From: Puccinia triticina | Lineage: Eukaryota; Basidiomycota; Pucciniomycetes; Pucciniales; Pucciniaceae | Reading direction: 5' to 3' | Length of the DNA stretch: 64,000 bases | NCBI RefSeq assembly: GCF_026914185.1 | Contig: NC_070563.1 | Location: 5,911,001 to 5,975,000 of the forward strand | Part shown: positions 24,064 through 35,221 of the stretch, piece after piece | How positions within the stretch are numbered: position 1 is the stretch's first letter | Layout: each line of letters opens with the position of its first letter | Position numbers and translations under genes: made by a program | Notes under the pieces: model-generated | Databases searched by the model: none | What the model saw: the letters and a program-made list of their open reading frames with translations, nothing else | Told to the model about the DNA's origin: nothing

Positions 24064-24949
24064 ATTTCACAGGAATATTTCAGATTTGAAAACAATGACA
24101 TGTATAATTGAGCTAGAAAAGATACTTCAGATGGAAGACCTGCAAATAGAAAGAAATTTCTTCCACAGCTGGTTCATCTGGAATTATGTTTGATTGAGCT
24201 TTAATGTATTTCCCATTGACCAACACAATATTTTAAATACCATGAAGGAGGAAATATCTTGATTATCTCAGAGCGGGAGAACTCAGGGACCTGATGGTGA
24301 AATGTAGCACTGCTCAGCTGGATAAGAAATTCCTTGTGATGGATCATGCAGATACCACTACTTTGTTATAGAGTATGCAACTATGGGGATTCTGCTTCAA
24401 ATCATATCTGGAGCATGTATTGAAATGTGGCATCAAGTGCCCAGCAAACAAATCCTGCCCCAAGAGATACTAAATCACGGGGAACAAAGTCACATCCCTC
24501 CTGATTTGGGAAGGATTGAATATGGAAGGGTGGATAGAAATGCCACTGCCCTTTGATGAAGTGAGCTATCAAGTAGGAGTACAATCAAAATAAAATTTGA
24601 ACCAACAGTCTGGGCACGCACCACTGCCTTCCTTTCCCCGCTCCTCAAGCTCTAGCAGAAGGCTGAAGCTCCGCCTCACAGGTGCCATTGAGTGATTGTT
24701 GCTCAGTCGCGCCAATCAGTCCACGATGAAACTCGACGGCCTCCTTTGTGTTTATAGTTCCGGCCTGCTTGCTGGTCAAACCCTGATATTTTCCAAATTG
24801 CCTTCACAAACCGGTAATGGTCTGAGACTGCAGACAAAATGAACTGAGAAGGTGTGGTTGTTGACGAATGCCAATGTAGATTCAAACAGGAGCAGGCCTT
24901 ATGCCAAACCTGGACTGATTGTAAACAAATATATCAATGATCAAGCAGG
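24064..24949. other. Helitron interior, no gene seen
   Basis: AT-rich spacer between the foldback insertion and the EF-G fragment. No coding signature was recognised. Confidence 0.45.
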
Positions 24950-25470
24950 GCTGATAATTGATGCTGGAAGGGTTTGTACGAACATCCAAATATCTTGGTC
25001 AATGTGACTTTGGCAATGAAGACGACTTTATCCATGCCTACATCAGGGTTGATTATGGTAGCTCCACGCTGATTGAACGCACCAATAATGTTACCTTAGA
25101 ACTCAATAAGGACAGTGATTTCAACCTTCATGATAGGTTTGAGGATGACGGGGTTAGCGGTTTTGGAAGCCCCTCTGAAAGCACCCTGGGCGGCGAGTTC
25201 GGAGCAGTTGAAGATGTGGTGGGCGCCCTCCTTGAGTCTAAAGTGGCAGCCGGTTACTCGATTGCCCGTCAGGATTCCGCGCTGCAGGGCGTCGTTGAAG
25301 CGCTTCTTGACCGCAGGGATAAACAACGCCGGAATCGTCCCACAGGTGACCCGGCTTTCATACATTATCTCCTCTCCCGTCTCCTTGTCCCGCTCCATTG
25401 GTAAAATCCGCTCAACCACTTTTGCATATTGTCCAGCTCCTCCAGTCTGTTTCTGGGTCAGTTTTGATAA
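24950..25470 (-). pseudogene. Fragment of mitochondrial-type elongation factor G
   Basis: Minus-strand translation gives QKQTGGAGQYAKVVERILPM, then ALFIPAVKKRFNDALQRGIL, TGNRVTGCHFRLKEGAHH, SELAAQGAFRGASKTANPVI and LKPIMKVEIT. This is the EF-G domain IV pattern, followed by domain V-like GNIIGAFNQRGATII and a degraded FGCSYK. EF-G translocates the ribosome; this piece lacks the GTPase domain and domains II-III. The reading frame is broken by a TAA (near 25093) where the family has a Gln (EFQGN-type motif), and codon-level decay follows. It lies within the Helitron copy 20555-26700 and is absent from the sister copy, so it is read as a captured host gene fragment. No splice sites for expression are evident. 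Confidence 0.85.
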
Positions 25471-25639
25471 AAGACTTTTGTGAGATAAAAAGAAAAAAAA
25501 ATCTGATGATTGAGAGTTGTCTGTCCGCAAAAGGATCACCCTCAAACTGTGCTTTGGTCTGATTTTTGTCAAAGCATGTGGATACCTGTTGTACCAACCA
25601 TGCGTTTGTCAAAAATCATCAGTCATGTCTCAAGCACAT

Positions 25640-26810
25640 CCGCGGTAATTAGAGATTGATCAACAAAACAAAATTGACTTACACAGTGGGTCAGGACCCC
25701 GAGGAAAGGAAATGTATTTGAGGAGTCCATGATATTGAGCAAAACATGTGATCATAGCAGATCAGCACATGATTAGGTGGTTTGGGTATTGGCCGGTGAT
25801 AACTGGAAAAGGATCAACTCCGCGCCGGATAAAGGATGAGAAAATATATTCTGGAGAGAGCAGAATGACCAAGCCATAGTTTCCACCACATGATTGGGTG
25901 GATTGAGTTGCAATCCAAGACTTACGGAAAAAAGAAAACATATCTGCACTGGATAAAGGAAGTGAAAAAGAAATGATATTAGCCATTTGCGGAAAGTGAA
26001 GAGTCAATGTACCAAGGAGATGGAAAATGTGGGTAGGGGTAAGCCAAACCAAAAGCAATCATGTGATGTCAATAGATGCACAAGGAAGGTAATCACAAAG
26101 TGTATTGAAACGCAATCAAGTCCAAAATAATGTGATTCCTGTTTGGGCAGGTGGAAAAATAGCTGAGACAAGCGTTTGGACAAAATCAGTAGGTGTTGAA
26201 TCAAGTGCATAGCAATCCAGTGATTACAAACAGTGAATGAAAAGATGCATGTGTTACCTAAATGAGTAGTTGCAAAAAGAGATGAGTGTGGAGTATTGAA
26301 ATGCAGTCGGCGTAGATGGAGCATTCCCAGTTGCCTGATTAAGAAGTTGGAAAAGGGTTGGTGAAAAAGGAAGTTGAATGCAAAATGTATTGAAATGTAG
26401 TCGCTGCTATTGTTTATGTCACAGCACCATGGCAAAACGGATTTCTTGGGGCATAAAAGGAGGCCGTTGACGGAGAGCTGGATGCCCCAAGGCTGCTGGG
26501 TGTATTGATAGGCTTTGTCCAAATTATTGTTGCCCAGGAATTGTGCCTTTGTACAGATGATTGCGTTGATAATGTTTTTTTTTTTGTCAAAGGTTCCAGG
26601 GGGAACTGCTGCCAAAAAAAAAGAGACATCATCCACGCAATTATCTGTTTTTAATTGCTCCTCTTTTGTTCTTTGCATTTGTTGTACTTTCTGTTTCATG
26701 CACATTTGGACTGCCCCATCAGGCATTGGTATTTCCAACACATTTTTCCTCTTTTTGCCTTCTGAACATTCCCAACTTACCATGCCCGGAACAATGCATG
26801 TACACATTGG
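25640..26810 (-). pseudogene. Helitron-associated coding region, decayed (copy 2)
   Basis: Homologous on the opposite strand to 52975-54040. Shared translated pieces include KTDNCVDD, AYQYTQQPWGI, VNGLLLC and, further on, FIRRG...VITG.YPN.LIMC. Before the shared part, the minus strand adds VSWECSEGKKRKNVLEIPMP and QMCMKQKVQQMQRTKEEQ. Several frames are used and stops intervene, so it is either spliced or broken. I do not recognise the protein. Conservation of amino-acid motifs between two diverged copies suggests it once coded for a Helitron protein. Confidence 0.5.
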
Positions 26811-27399
26811 ATTTTGTCTTTCACGTCCGCTAAATTTTATGTTCTGTTCTTTGCTTTGCTTTTATTTTGACTTTGCAATGCTTTTCACCGCCTCAGCCTC
26901 AGGTCACAGTGCTTTTATGACCAGGATCTGTCTGTATTTGGTGCTGTTAAAATTTCCTAATTTGCTCTGCCTGGCGGACAATGCACCTGCACAAACCAAC
27001 AAATTCAATCAGTTTAACCCACTGCTTTGGAAATTCCTGCCTTTGTGATCACAGTTTGCTCTCTTTCCTGCTGTGTACATTTCCTAATCTCCTATCCCAG
27101 GCGCAGAATCTCTAGAACTCAAATCATACCTCAGCAGTACACCTTTGCTCCGGTTAATTAAGTATTCAAATACTGTTTTTTGTAAAGCCCCAAGCACCAA
27201 TACCTTGAAAATCAAATCATCCTGTCAGAGCATCAGCATAATTGGTTGCACTAAATCCACACCGGTGTCATTAAATCACCCGGTATTGTTAACAATTTTG
27301 GCCTTTGTTGATAAAGGTTGCCAACTCTGGCAACACCCATCAACAATATTATAGCTGCACAGCTCTCCCCTGACCTGTGCCGCATCACCCTCAAACTTG
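26811..27399. other. No gene seen
   Basis: AT-rich sequence upstream of the shared Helitron region. The Helitron 5' end may lie here but could not be fixed. Confidence 0.4.
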
Positions 27400-27640
27400 C
27401 CAATGACCGGTTGGTCCGGTAATCAAGACTCTAGCCTCTTGATGACCAGTCCGTCCAGTTACCAAGACTCTACCCTCTTGATGACCAGTCCGTCCGGTTA
27501 CCAAGACTCAAACCTCTTGATGACAGGTCTGACCGGTCATTGAGAGTACTCAGACCCCTCTATGGCTGGGTTGTACCAGTCATCAGCAAAAATCTTGATG
27601 ACCAGTGCAAATTGGTCATTGGCAAACCTAATTCCTGTGT
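27400..27640. repeat. Short hairpin array
   Basis: Four to five units around GACCGGTTGGTCCGGTAATC and CTCTTGATGACCAGTCCGTC. It is of the same kind as the arrays at 11780 and 22525 but without recognisable arms, so probably a fragment. It ends just before the TIR element at 27654. Confidence 0.65.
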
Positions 27641-27944
27641 ATGTTCTTAACATGGGTGGGCCGTGACGTTACCTGTAATTGGGAATGTAACTGTAACAAT
27701 ACCTTAATTTTAGTCACAATATCTTCCGCAGAAAAAGGGTGTTTTTTTTCTAGTTAAGTTAACCACAAGTTTTCAACAAACCAGGTTATGTTACAGGGTT
27801 GCCCAAATTTGGGTAACTTAGCCGTAACTTTCCAAGGGAAATGACAATTTGTGGGTTTTTTTGTTCAATATGAGTATGTATTGGGCTCAAGCTAATGTAA
27901 AACAGCCACTGATGCCAGTTTCTTCCCAGGGTGTCAGGTCAAAA

Positions 27945-28027
27945 TAGGTGAACAGTGAGGATTGAAACTGCAACCTGCATGTTTCAAACCATACAAGAGG
28001 CAGGCACTAACCATCATGCTAAATTCA
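27945..28027 (-). repeat. tRNA-derived sequence (SINE or decayed tRNA)
   Basis: On the minus strand, TAGCATGATGGTTAGTGCC fits a polymerase III box A and, about 45 bases on, AGTTTCAATCC fits box B. AGTGA and TCACT at the two ends could pair as an acceptor stem. Internal arms do not fold cleanly, so this is not called a working tRNA. It directly abuts the Helitron terminus at 28028. Confidence 0.4.
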
Positions 28028-28062
28028 CTAGAGCACAAGGCAGCTACACCGCTGTAATCTCA
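28028..28062 (-). other. Helitron 3' terminus (CTAG family)
   Basis: On the minus strand it reads CAGCGGTGTAGCTGCC then TTGTGCTCTAG followed by host T: a GC hairpin shortly before a CTAG end, as Helitrons have. Same family as termini at 43310, 57988 and 58147, but the most diverged. Confidence 0.55.
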
Positions 28063-30640
28063 AGGATACAGTGGCTGGGCATTCCCCCATAATTTCACAA
28101 GCTTTAGAACAACTCAAGAGGAGTTGTGTCAACACCGGTTGAAGTTGGATAGAAGTTGTCTAGGGGGCTATGCTGCTGCACCCTGAGGCCTCAATCCCCC
28201 CCACCCCCTTGAAAATCAGGTGAATATATTAATTTGAAATTCAGCATGATTATTGTTGTGTTGTAGTTTTAGCTTTTCCAAAGAACAAATTTACTTATTG
28301 CTATTCCAAAAATAATTTTATAACCAATGTCTTAATAAGATCAATCCACCTGGATTATCCTCAACAATGTTTAAGATAGACCAGTCATGTGAGAACCTTT
28401 TTCTTGAAATTTAATCTAATTGTCAGTGCTGAGTGAGTCTCAATTTTGCCCAACATTAAAGAGGGATTTTGTTGTCCTCTCTATACTTGATCAGAGAAAG
28501 AGGGTCTTCTGAAATTTACTTTTTTCCCCCAAGTTGTATCAAATGTACCCCAGTAACTCAGATTTTATGTCAGCAGGTGATATACTTGACTAGACAGGAT
28601 CTGAAAAATGCATGTCACGGAGGAGGCCTATCCAAGGTTCAACAGGGTGGACAGAAAGGGCTCAGCCTACCCGCCAATAAGATGGGAGAGAGGGGGAAGC
28701 AGGAGGCGGGGAGGGCGGCGGTTGGGTACATCAAAGATAATAGGAAAGCACTTCAAATATGGTGGGCAACATGGGCCAGTATTGTTCCATGAGCAGCTCC
28801 TCCTTGATCATGCTGAGTGCCCCGGCATGCTTGCAGGCCAGTCTGCGCGAGAGCTCGGTGAGGGAACAGGGTGGTGTCCGGAGGAGTGGACCCGCGGCAA
28901 GCAGCAGCACTTGCGGGGCCGGAGAGCAGTCTCAGCTGGGAGCTGGTCAATGGCGCAGACGCGACCGTCGGCGGGGGCGGGCGCCAAACCAGGAACTTCT
29001 ACATAACCATCTGGGGCCAACAGATGGTTGGGAAGCCCAGCCCGACGGGCTTTGGCTCAGCGGCTGCTGGGACTGAAAAATCACGTGCCTCGTGGAGGCT
29101 CATGCAGGCTATCTTGGCACCTTGACCATGCTTTGCCTGGTCCAGCGTTCTCCGACTCCGCGGTTGAGCTCTTAGCCTGTTCTTCCTTGCACTCCGGCTT
29201 TGAGATAGAAACTGAAACAAACAATTCTTTCACCCGCTAAAGAACCAACCAAATAGATGATCTGCATGGCGACCAAACCCGTATGACAGAGGAACGGAAG
29301 ATTGGGCATTTGGTTTGACAATCCCAAAAATTCAAATCTTTGTTTCAGCCCCTCGAAACGGGGGGCGCGGGCAATCTCACTTTGGATTTTGTGGGCCAAG
29401 CTCAAACCCTAACTTAGCTAATTCCCTCCTTGGGGGAGCGAAGCGACCTCCGAAGGAGGGACTTACGCGCTATGTGGACCCCGCGGCCTGAGAGAATTAT
29501 GACTTTTGGTGGGGAATTTTTTAGAATCACTCTCCCTCATGAGCCTCTGCACCATTTTTGAAATTGTTTACATTTCTGGGATGGCCCAAGCTGTCCCTAT
29601 CTTTCTACTATTTTTTACCATCCTCAACACCTCTTGTTGAGCTGTAATCAGAGTTGTAACATCATGGATTCCAGATTCTGTACAGTGCAACATGTGTGAT
29701 ATGGGATACAGCCAACTAGATGAAGTTGCAAAAAAAGACATTTGAATGTCATTACATATCCCTAAAAATAGGACAATAGGTGGAAAAATTCTCCTTGATG
29801 TTCTGCATCTTTTGTTCCCCTACAACTCAATCACATAATGTGATGTGATGAAGCTACACATGATTGAAAAAGGCCAAGTTCCTGATTCTCTCAGGCCGCG
29901 GGGTCCACTTAGTGTATAAGTTCCTCCAACGGCGTCCCCCTTCCACAAAGAGAGGGACTTAGATAAGTTAGCTCAAACCATACATCTCTGAGAGGGGTCT
30001 TGCCCTGCCGCATTGTAACGCCAAAGGTTTGACATCTATTCAGAAAAGATTCAACTCACCGTTGTTTGGGTTTCAGCCTAAGCAGCAGGTATACAAATGG
30101 GTAAGTTGAAACACACCATCCAAGGAGTTTGAATCCAACCGTTTTACATTGTTACCAATGGAGATGAGGCTTGCTAGTTGACCTTTTGCTTCACATTTGA
30201 ATAGGGAAACCACAGATTAATATAAAAGAGAACCCGTTCACAGATGTGATAACCTCACAGCTGCTTGTTTCTCCCCTGTTGCAATTGCACTGGCTGAGAA
30301 ATGAGCCATCCCCTTCCATTTGGAACAGGCCCAAGGGGGTTAAATCCGGCCCCTTTTTACCCATGCTTCATGGGCTGGGGGGTCAGTCTGAGGTGTTTAT
30401 GTTTGGGGGCTACTCTCAATTTACCTTTAACTTTAAACTCTAAAAACTTTATATTAAAACCTAACTATTTGTTGTAAATAAACCATGTTTGTATTTGTAA
30501 TCTATTTCAGGGGTAACCATTGATCTCAATTTGTATGTACCTACTTGTCTTAGCTTTTTTGAAAGATTCACAGGGGAAACCCTTGATCTAAATTTCTGTG
30601 AAAGTGTGTCTTTAATATACTTAGATTATTCAAAATGTGT
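28063..30640. other. Interior of the TIR element, no gene assigned
   Basis: The 28600-29420 part is GC-rich with overlapping open frames on both strands. None gives a recognisable domain, so a captured host fragment is possible but unproven. The remainder is AT-rich non-coding sequence. Confidence 0.35.
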
Positions 30641-30977
30641 TGAAAAATATGGAACAAAGCTTTTCACCCCAAAAAAGTTGTGTTATCCAAAACCTTCCAA
30701 GCTCAAAAATAAAAAAAAGTTACTTTAACATTATGTTACTAAAAAAAAATGTCACGTTACCCAAATGGCTAATTTGGATACCTAAAAAAAAGTTACGGTA
30801 TCCAATTAGCCCTCCGTAACATACCGTAACGTAACTGCCCACCCTTGTTCTCAAGTTCTGAACCACCACTTTTCCCTAGTGTATATAGAAAAAAAGTGGG
30901 AGAAAAGAAATCACGAATAATCATCATTTTCCTCCTTGGACCCATTATTAATCCAGTATTGACCGCAAACCAAAGCC

Positions 30978-31424
30978 TTGACAGGAGGGCAAGATTGCTT
31001 CAAAAACCAAAGTATACAACCTCTGGCTGTAAAGTCAGATTTGGAAGCTATTGAGGTCATAGGGGCCATGAGAATGGTCTCTGAAATTTTGGCAAGTGTT
31101 AGAAATAAAAGGTTTTTCACCTTCCACCATTCTAGCAAGTCAAACTTTGGGGCTCTGTTTGCTTCTATTTCAACTGCTGGCTCACTACAAACGTGCAGTA
31201 TCCTTAGCAAAGCAATCTCCAACACCATCTTCACAAGTGTAATAAACGACAAGAACAAGCAAGACCCACATGCAATTTGGACGGACATCAAGACCATCTA
31301 TGCATCAGAATCTCTACTTTCTGTGTTCCAGGTCTGGAACAAGTGGCTAGATATAAAATACAACAAGGACTTGAATTCATATATATTTGAAATGGAGGAG
31401 AGTCTGGCTGAGTTCAGCTCCTGA
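30978..31424 (+). pseudogene. Ty1/copia gag fragment (UBN2-type)
   Basis: An open frame of about 148 codons ends in PHAIWTDIKTIYASESLL, SVFQVWNKWLDIKYNK and YIFEMEESLAEF. This is the helical W-x-x-I...Y...L...F...M pattern of copia-type gag (UBN2/DUF4219 family). There is no zinc knuckle, protease or pol after it, so it is a fragment. It lies directly right of the TIR element's end. Confidence 0.55.
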
Positions 31425-32235
31425 AGGTATAACTCAATTTTGGATGTGGCAGAAACAATTCAATTTGTTTTTTTACCAGCTAGATAAAATTTGAAGCAAT
31501 ACTTGTCAGAATCTTTGCTGAGGCATTTGACCTTGGTTCCTTCTGCTGAATGAGAAATAAAGCTGTTCTTGGAATTCCCACTCTTGCTGTATCTGGTTGT
31601 GATCCTGTGGCTCTTATGTGAAAGCAGGACACAAGAAAAATGGGTGGGCACTGCTTGGATTTCTTGGGATAAAGAAATAACAAACAGTGATAGAGAAAAA
31701 GAGAGAAAGAAAGAAAATATCTGAGAGATGATAATCAAGGTTCTGTGGACCTGTAGGTGAGAACTAACATCCACTAGCAATGCTACTCCTTAAGGGAGTG
31801 CTGCCAAGCTGTCAGCCTTAAAGTCAACACAGTTGACCTAAAACTGCCTTTTATCTTGATTTTATACCTAAATGTGTTTATATATTTTCAAAATTAAGAC
31901 TTAAGGTGGGTTTGACTTCAGATTCTGATTTCTCATGCAATTTTGAGCCTATTGTCCACTGATCACTTTCCAATATCTCTGCTCCTTCATAGAGTTTGTG
32001 GTTTGTGACACACATGTGCTGCAGCGCCATGTAGGCATGCCTGAGCGCTCCAAACCACATGGAAATGTGTGATTATGTCATCCAACTTGAAATTTTTGGA
32101 TTCAGGATCTTCTATGCAGCTGGAGGATCCACAGACTTCAGACAACCAGAACACACCCCAGATAACCCAGGATCACCACCAAAGAGATACCATGCTCCCA
32201 GTACACCTACCATCAAGGGCGCCTAGGATATTGAC
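31425..32235. other. Repeat debris, no gene
   Basis: Contains a block at about 31640-31730 (GTGGGCACTGCTTGGATTTC then TTGGGATAAAG) that recurs inverted at 33950-34045, and a block at 32055-32137 (TGTGATTATGTCA ... GGAGGATCCACAGACTTC) that recurs inverted at 38090-38165. These pairs are fragments of dispersed repeats. Confidence 0.5.
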
Positions 32236-32239
32236 ATCA

Positions 32240-32405
32240 ATTAGGGGGTTCCAGAGTAGACCCGCGCGTGCATGCAGGTCACTTTGCATAATCCAGTTTT
32301 GTGGGGAGACTGCAAGTCGACGTTCAACATTTGAGTTGAACGCCGGCTTGCCTTGCCTTGCAACTGGCATGCACGGGTCTACTTTGAATCCCGCTATTAT
32401 ACTCT
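32240..32405. mobile_element. Small hairpin MITE
   Basis: An imperfect palindrome: AGAGTAGACCCGCGCGTGCA on the left mirrors TGCACGGGTCTACTTT on the right, and the centre CGTTCAACATTTGAGTTGAACG is itself a stem-loop. No target duplication is clear. Confidence 0.55.
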
Positions 32406-33290
32406 TTCTTTGAAACTTGCTTATCCAGAGTGACACTCTGTGTCTCTTGAATGTTTCTTCTTTATTCCTTTTCACCTCAAACCCACTCAAGATCAATGGT
32501 ACTCTGTTAATCCTAGACCCAGTCTAAAAATTGTTGATGTTAGTGCTTCATCCCTCTAGTACTCCAAAGCTCGACCTCATACTCCAAAGCTTGGTCCTCA
32601 TACTTCAAATCTTGTTCCTTCAAAATGACATCATTTCGATCAAACCTTTGCTATGACTCTTGAGTCTCTCCCGCAAGAACTCCGCTTGATCCTCTCCACC
32701 TTTGAATCCCTCATATATAAACTTGTCGCTTATTCACACCTTTGACTTTTTCCTTTGGGGGAACCTGCAACATCATTTGTTGCCTTATAGCTTTTACTCC
32801 ATTCATCACTTCATCACAATATCAGCTGTTCCTCCATTATCAATATCATCATACTTTGATCTCCTTTTCTTATTTGCTCTGCTCTCAATCTTCAGAAGAT
32901 CCTTTTCCATCGACTTCCTCCAGTATTCTATTTGCGAAGTCTCTTTCCCTTCCTATTGACAAGCTGCCGACCATCAAGACGATCCGCCTCAAGTAGCTCA
33001 ATAGACCTGTATGTGTATCTCAGAAGAACTTTCTTGACTGACCGACATTGACATTCACTCTTTTCAGTTCTGCTTCTTTCCTACTTTGTATCCTGTATTG
33101 TCCTTTCTTCTCCTTGTCCACCGACCTCTTGTTGTCTCTTGCCTTTAGGTACTTTTATTTTTCTTTTGTGTATTTCTCGCTATCATCATAAACTTACTCG
33201 AAATACAACCTTTAGTTTGTCACTTCACAAAAATCAGAGCAGGTTATTTTACTATTCTGTGTCCCCCCACCCTTTCCTTGGTGCACGCGG
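32406..33290. other. No gene seen
   Basis: Pyrimidine-rich non-coding sequence without a second copy in the window. Confidence 0.45.
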
Positions 33291-33851
33291 AGGCTGTAGT
33301 CAACGGTGTGTCCGCTGCGCTACGCTTAAAAAAAAGCGGCCTTTTAGCTTAGCGCAGCGGTTGACCGCTACGCTACGCTAAAAAAAGCTGCCTTTTACCG
33401 TAGCGCAGCGGTTGACCGCTACGTGACCAGACCAAAAAGCGATAGCGCAGCGAGAACACCGCTGCGCTACTCGTTACGCGCAGCGAGAAAACCGCTGCGC
33501 TACTCGTTACGCGCAGCAATTGTCCGCTACACTCCCAGGGCCATTAGCAAAAGCGCAGCAAAAGCAAGAATTTGCTACGCTACCCACTAAATTAGCAGAT
33601 AGCGGAACAGTTTTATGTTCTAAACATGTTTTTATGTATGTTAAACCCTTTTTCCTTTTTTTTTTGGATCCCACATGGCATAGAGAAAAGCGGCACTGAC
33701 TGCTTCTTTAGCGCGCTATTTTTTGATTTTTTTTTCCAGGAAAATCAAAAAGCGGGTAGCGCAGCAATCTTCCCGCTGTGTGTAGCGCAGCAACCCAAAA
33801 AATTGCTGCGCTATATGCAGCGCAGCGGATACACCATTGGCTGTAGCCCCT
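33291..33851. mobile_element. TIR element packed with GTAGCGCAGCGG repeats
   Basis: The termini mirror each other: GGCTGTAGTCAACGGTGTGT on the left, and ACACCATTGGCTGTAGCC on the right when reversed. Inside are at least ten copies of GTAGCGCAGCGG or CCGCTGCGCTAC in both orientations, interleaved with CGCTACGCTAAAAAAAGC blocks. Dense subterminal repeats of this kind usually bind transposase in hAT or CACTA elements. Non-coding. Confidence 0.65.
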
Positions 33852-34037
33852 GTTGGTCTGGCACAGCTTTCCTTAAAGCTTTTCCAGGTTCTTCAAGTTG
33901 ACTTTGAGGATCCTCTTACAAAGAGTAGATAGACCCCCTCCAGATCATATCTTTCTCTTTCTCTCTTTTTCTCTCTCTCTCTTCCCTTCTCTCTTTTTGT
34001 AGTTCTTTATCCCAAGAAATACAAGCAGTGCCCACCT

Positions 34038-34348
34038 TTTTTCCTTTTTTCCTTTTTTCCTTTTTTCCTTTTTTCCTTTTTTCCTTTTTTCCTTTTTTCC
34101 TTTTTTCCTTTTTTCCTTTTTTCCTTTTTTCCTTTTTTCCTTTTTTCCTTTTTTCCTTTTTTCCTTTTTTTCCTTTTTTCCTTTTTTTCCTTTTTTCCTT
34201 TTTTCCTTTTTTCCTTTTTTCCTTTTTTCCTTTTTTCCTTTTTTTCCTTTTTTTCCTTTTTTCCTTTTTTCCTTTTTTCCTTTTTTCCTTTTTTCCTTTT
34301 TTCCTTTTTTCCTTTTTTCCTTTTTTCCTTTTTTCCTTTTTTCCTTTT
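34038..34348. repeat. CCTTTTTT microsatellite, about 310 bp
   Basis: About 39 units of the 8-mer CCTTTTTT, a few with one extra T that shift register. Open frames on both strands (Lys/Gly-rich or Phe-rich) are artefacts. It starts just after a repeat (CAAGCAGTGCCCACC) whose other copy near 31650 has no expansion. Confidence 0.95.
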
Positions 34349-34650
34349 ATCATTCTAGAGACACAGGTTCACACAAGCTGTGCTAGAGATTGAAAGAGCC
34401 TCTTCTCACAATGGAAGGTATCTGAGTTAGACAAGTCTAATCAGCCACAATTATTTAGATTTCTCTGTGGATAGTCAAGGTTCTTTAAAGGAAAACCTAT
34501 GTGGTTTGCTACTGACAAAAACCACAGAAAAAGAAGGATATGCAATCAGAGGGATCCTTGGGATAAGAGGTCTGCATATATGATGATGTACATGTGATCA
34601 AAAGAGAAGAGCAAAAGCAAACAGGGAGAGAAAACAGTCAAGAAACAGAG

Positions 34651-34980
34651 TGTAACCCCCCCCTTGGGGATGTCACAAGAAGGATCACAGGATCCCATTT
34701 GGACCCGCACTTAGTCCAGCAGTTCCCCTGTCCCTCCTAGCTCAGCAGAGATGCTCCTTCCATCTCTCCTGAGCTAGGTGAGTCTGCCCAGTTTCCTTTC
34801 TCTCTCTCTTCCTCTCCTCCTTCTTCTCAGAACCCTTGTAGATAGTCCTTAAGCAGAGATGCTCCTTCCATCTCTCCTGAGCTAGGTTTCTGCAATCCAC
34901 ACCATTGTTGGTTCTAGAAAGCTCTGAAGGCTCAGCCTTTCCCGTTCCCAGTGAAGAGCCCCCTATCGTGGGCTCTTACA
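34651..34980 (+). repeat. 5' LTR of a degenerate Ty3/Gypsy element
   Basis: 330 bp starting TGTAACCCCC and ending GGGCTCTTACA. It contains a duplicated block GCAGAGATGCTCCTTCCATC at 34746 and 34854. A purine tract followed by TGTAACCCCC recurs at 37712-37733, as expected for the other LTR's start. The solo LTR at 39007-39334 has the same layout. Confidence 0.6.
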
Positions 34981-35221
34981 CTTTTTTTTTCTTGAACCAA
35001 CTCAATCTGCCCGGTCCCTTCAAATTTTTCCGCCAACCCTTTGCCTGCTCTGTCGGTCCGCCCGACCTTGGTCTGCTCTCCCTGTTTTTGCCTTCTCCAA
35101 AGATCCATCAAGACCTGCCACTACAACTTTGGGATCCCCTTTCCCGGCCCAACCTTCTTGCTCGTACCTTGCCGTGCGCCCTGCTCCCCTGACTCCCATT
35201 GGGACCCTTACATCCTTGTCG

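Larger units (their letters stand above)
20555..26700 (-). mobile_element. Non-autonomous Helitron copy carrying a captured gene fragment
   Basis: On the minus strand it ends in a GC hairpin (20565-20580, CCGCGGCAGAGCCGCG) followed by AGTTCCTTAG and a host T, almost the same as the terminus at 55771-55796. Its upstream part (26680-25640, -) is clearly homologous to 52975-54040 (+) upstream of that other terminus. Together this supports one Helitron family in two copies. The exact 5' start was not found. The foldback element 20962-24057 is inserted near the 3' end, and an EF-G gene fragment lies in the middle. No helicase is left in this copy. Confidence 0.6.
27654..30844. mobile_element. hAT-like TIR element with GTTAC-rich ends
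   Basis: The left end starts GGGTGGGCCGTGACGTTACC and the right end finishes GGTAACGTAACTGCCCACCC-like (ACCGTAACGTAACTGCCCAC then CC), giving matching termini GGGTGGGC plus subterminal GTTAC words on both sides. Flanks TTCTTAAC and TTCTCAAG hint at a degraded 8-bp duplication, as in hAT elements. At 3.2 kb it holds no recognisable transposase. Inside are a tRNA-like sequence, a Helitron 3' terminus and a GC-rich block (28600-29420). The pairing of the two ends is inferred from shared sequence and could be two separate fragments. Confidence 0.4.

Noticed and set aside
28608..29220. GC-rich overlapping open frames
   Set aside because: Open on both strands with no recognisable domain or splice structure; kept only as a possible captured fragment.
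33916..34393. Lys/Gly-rich and Phe-rich open frames
   Set aside because: They are translations of the CCTTTTTT microsatellite.
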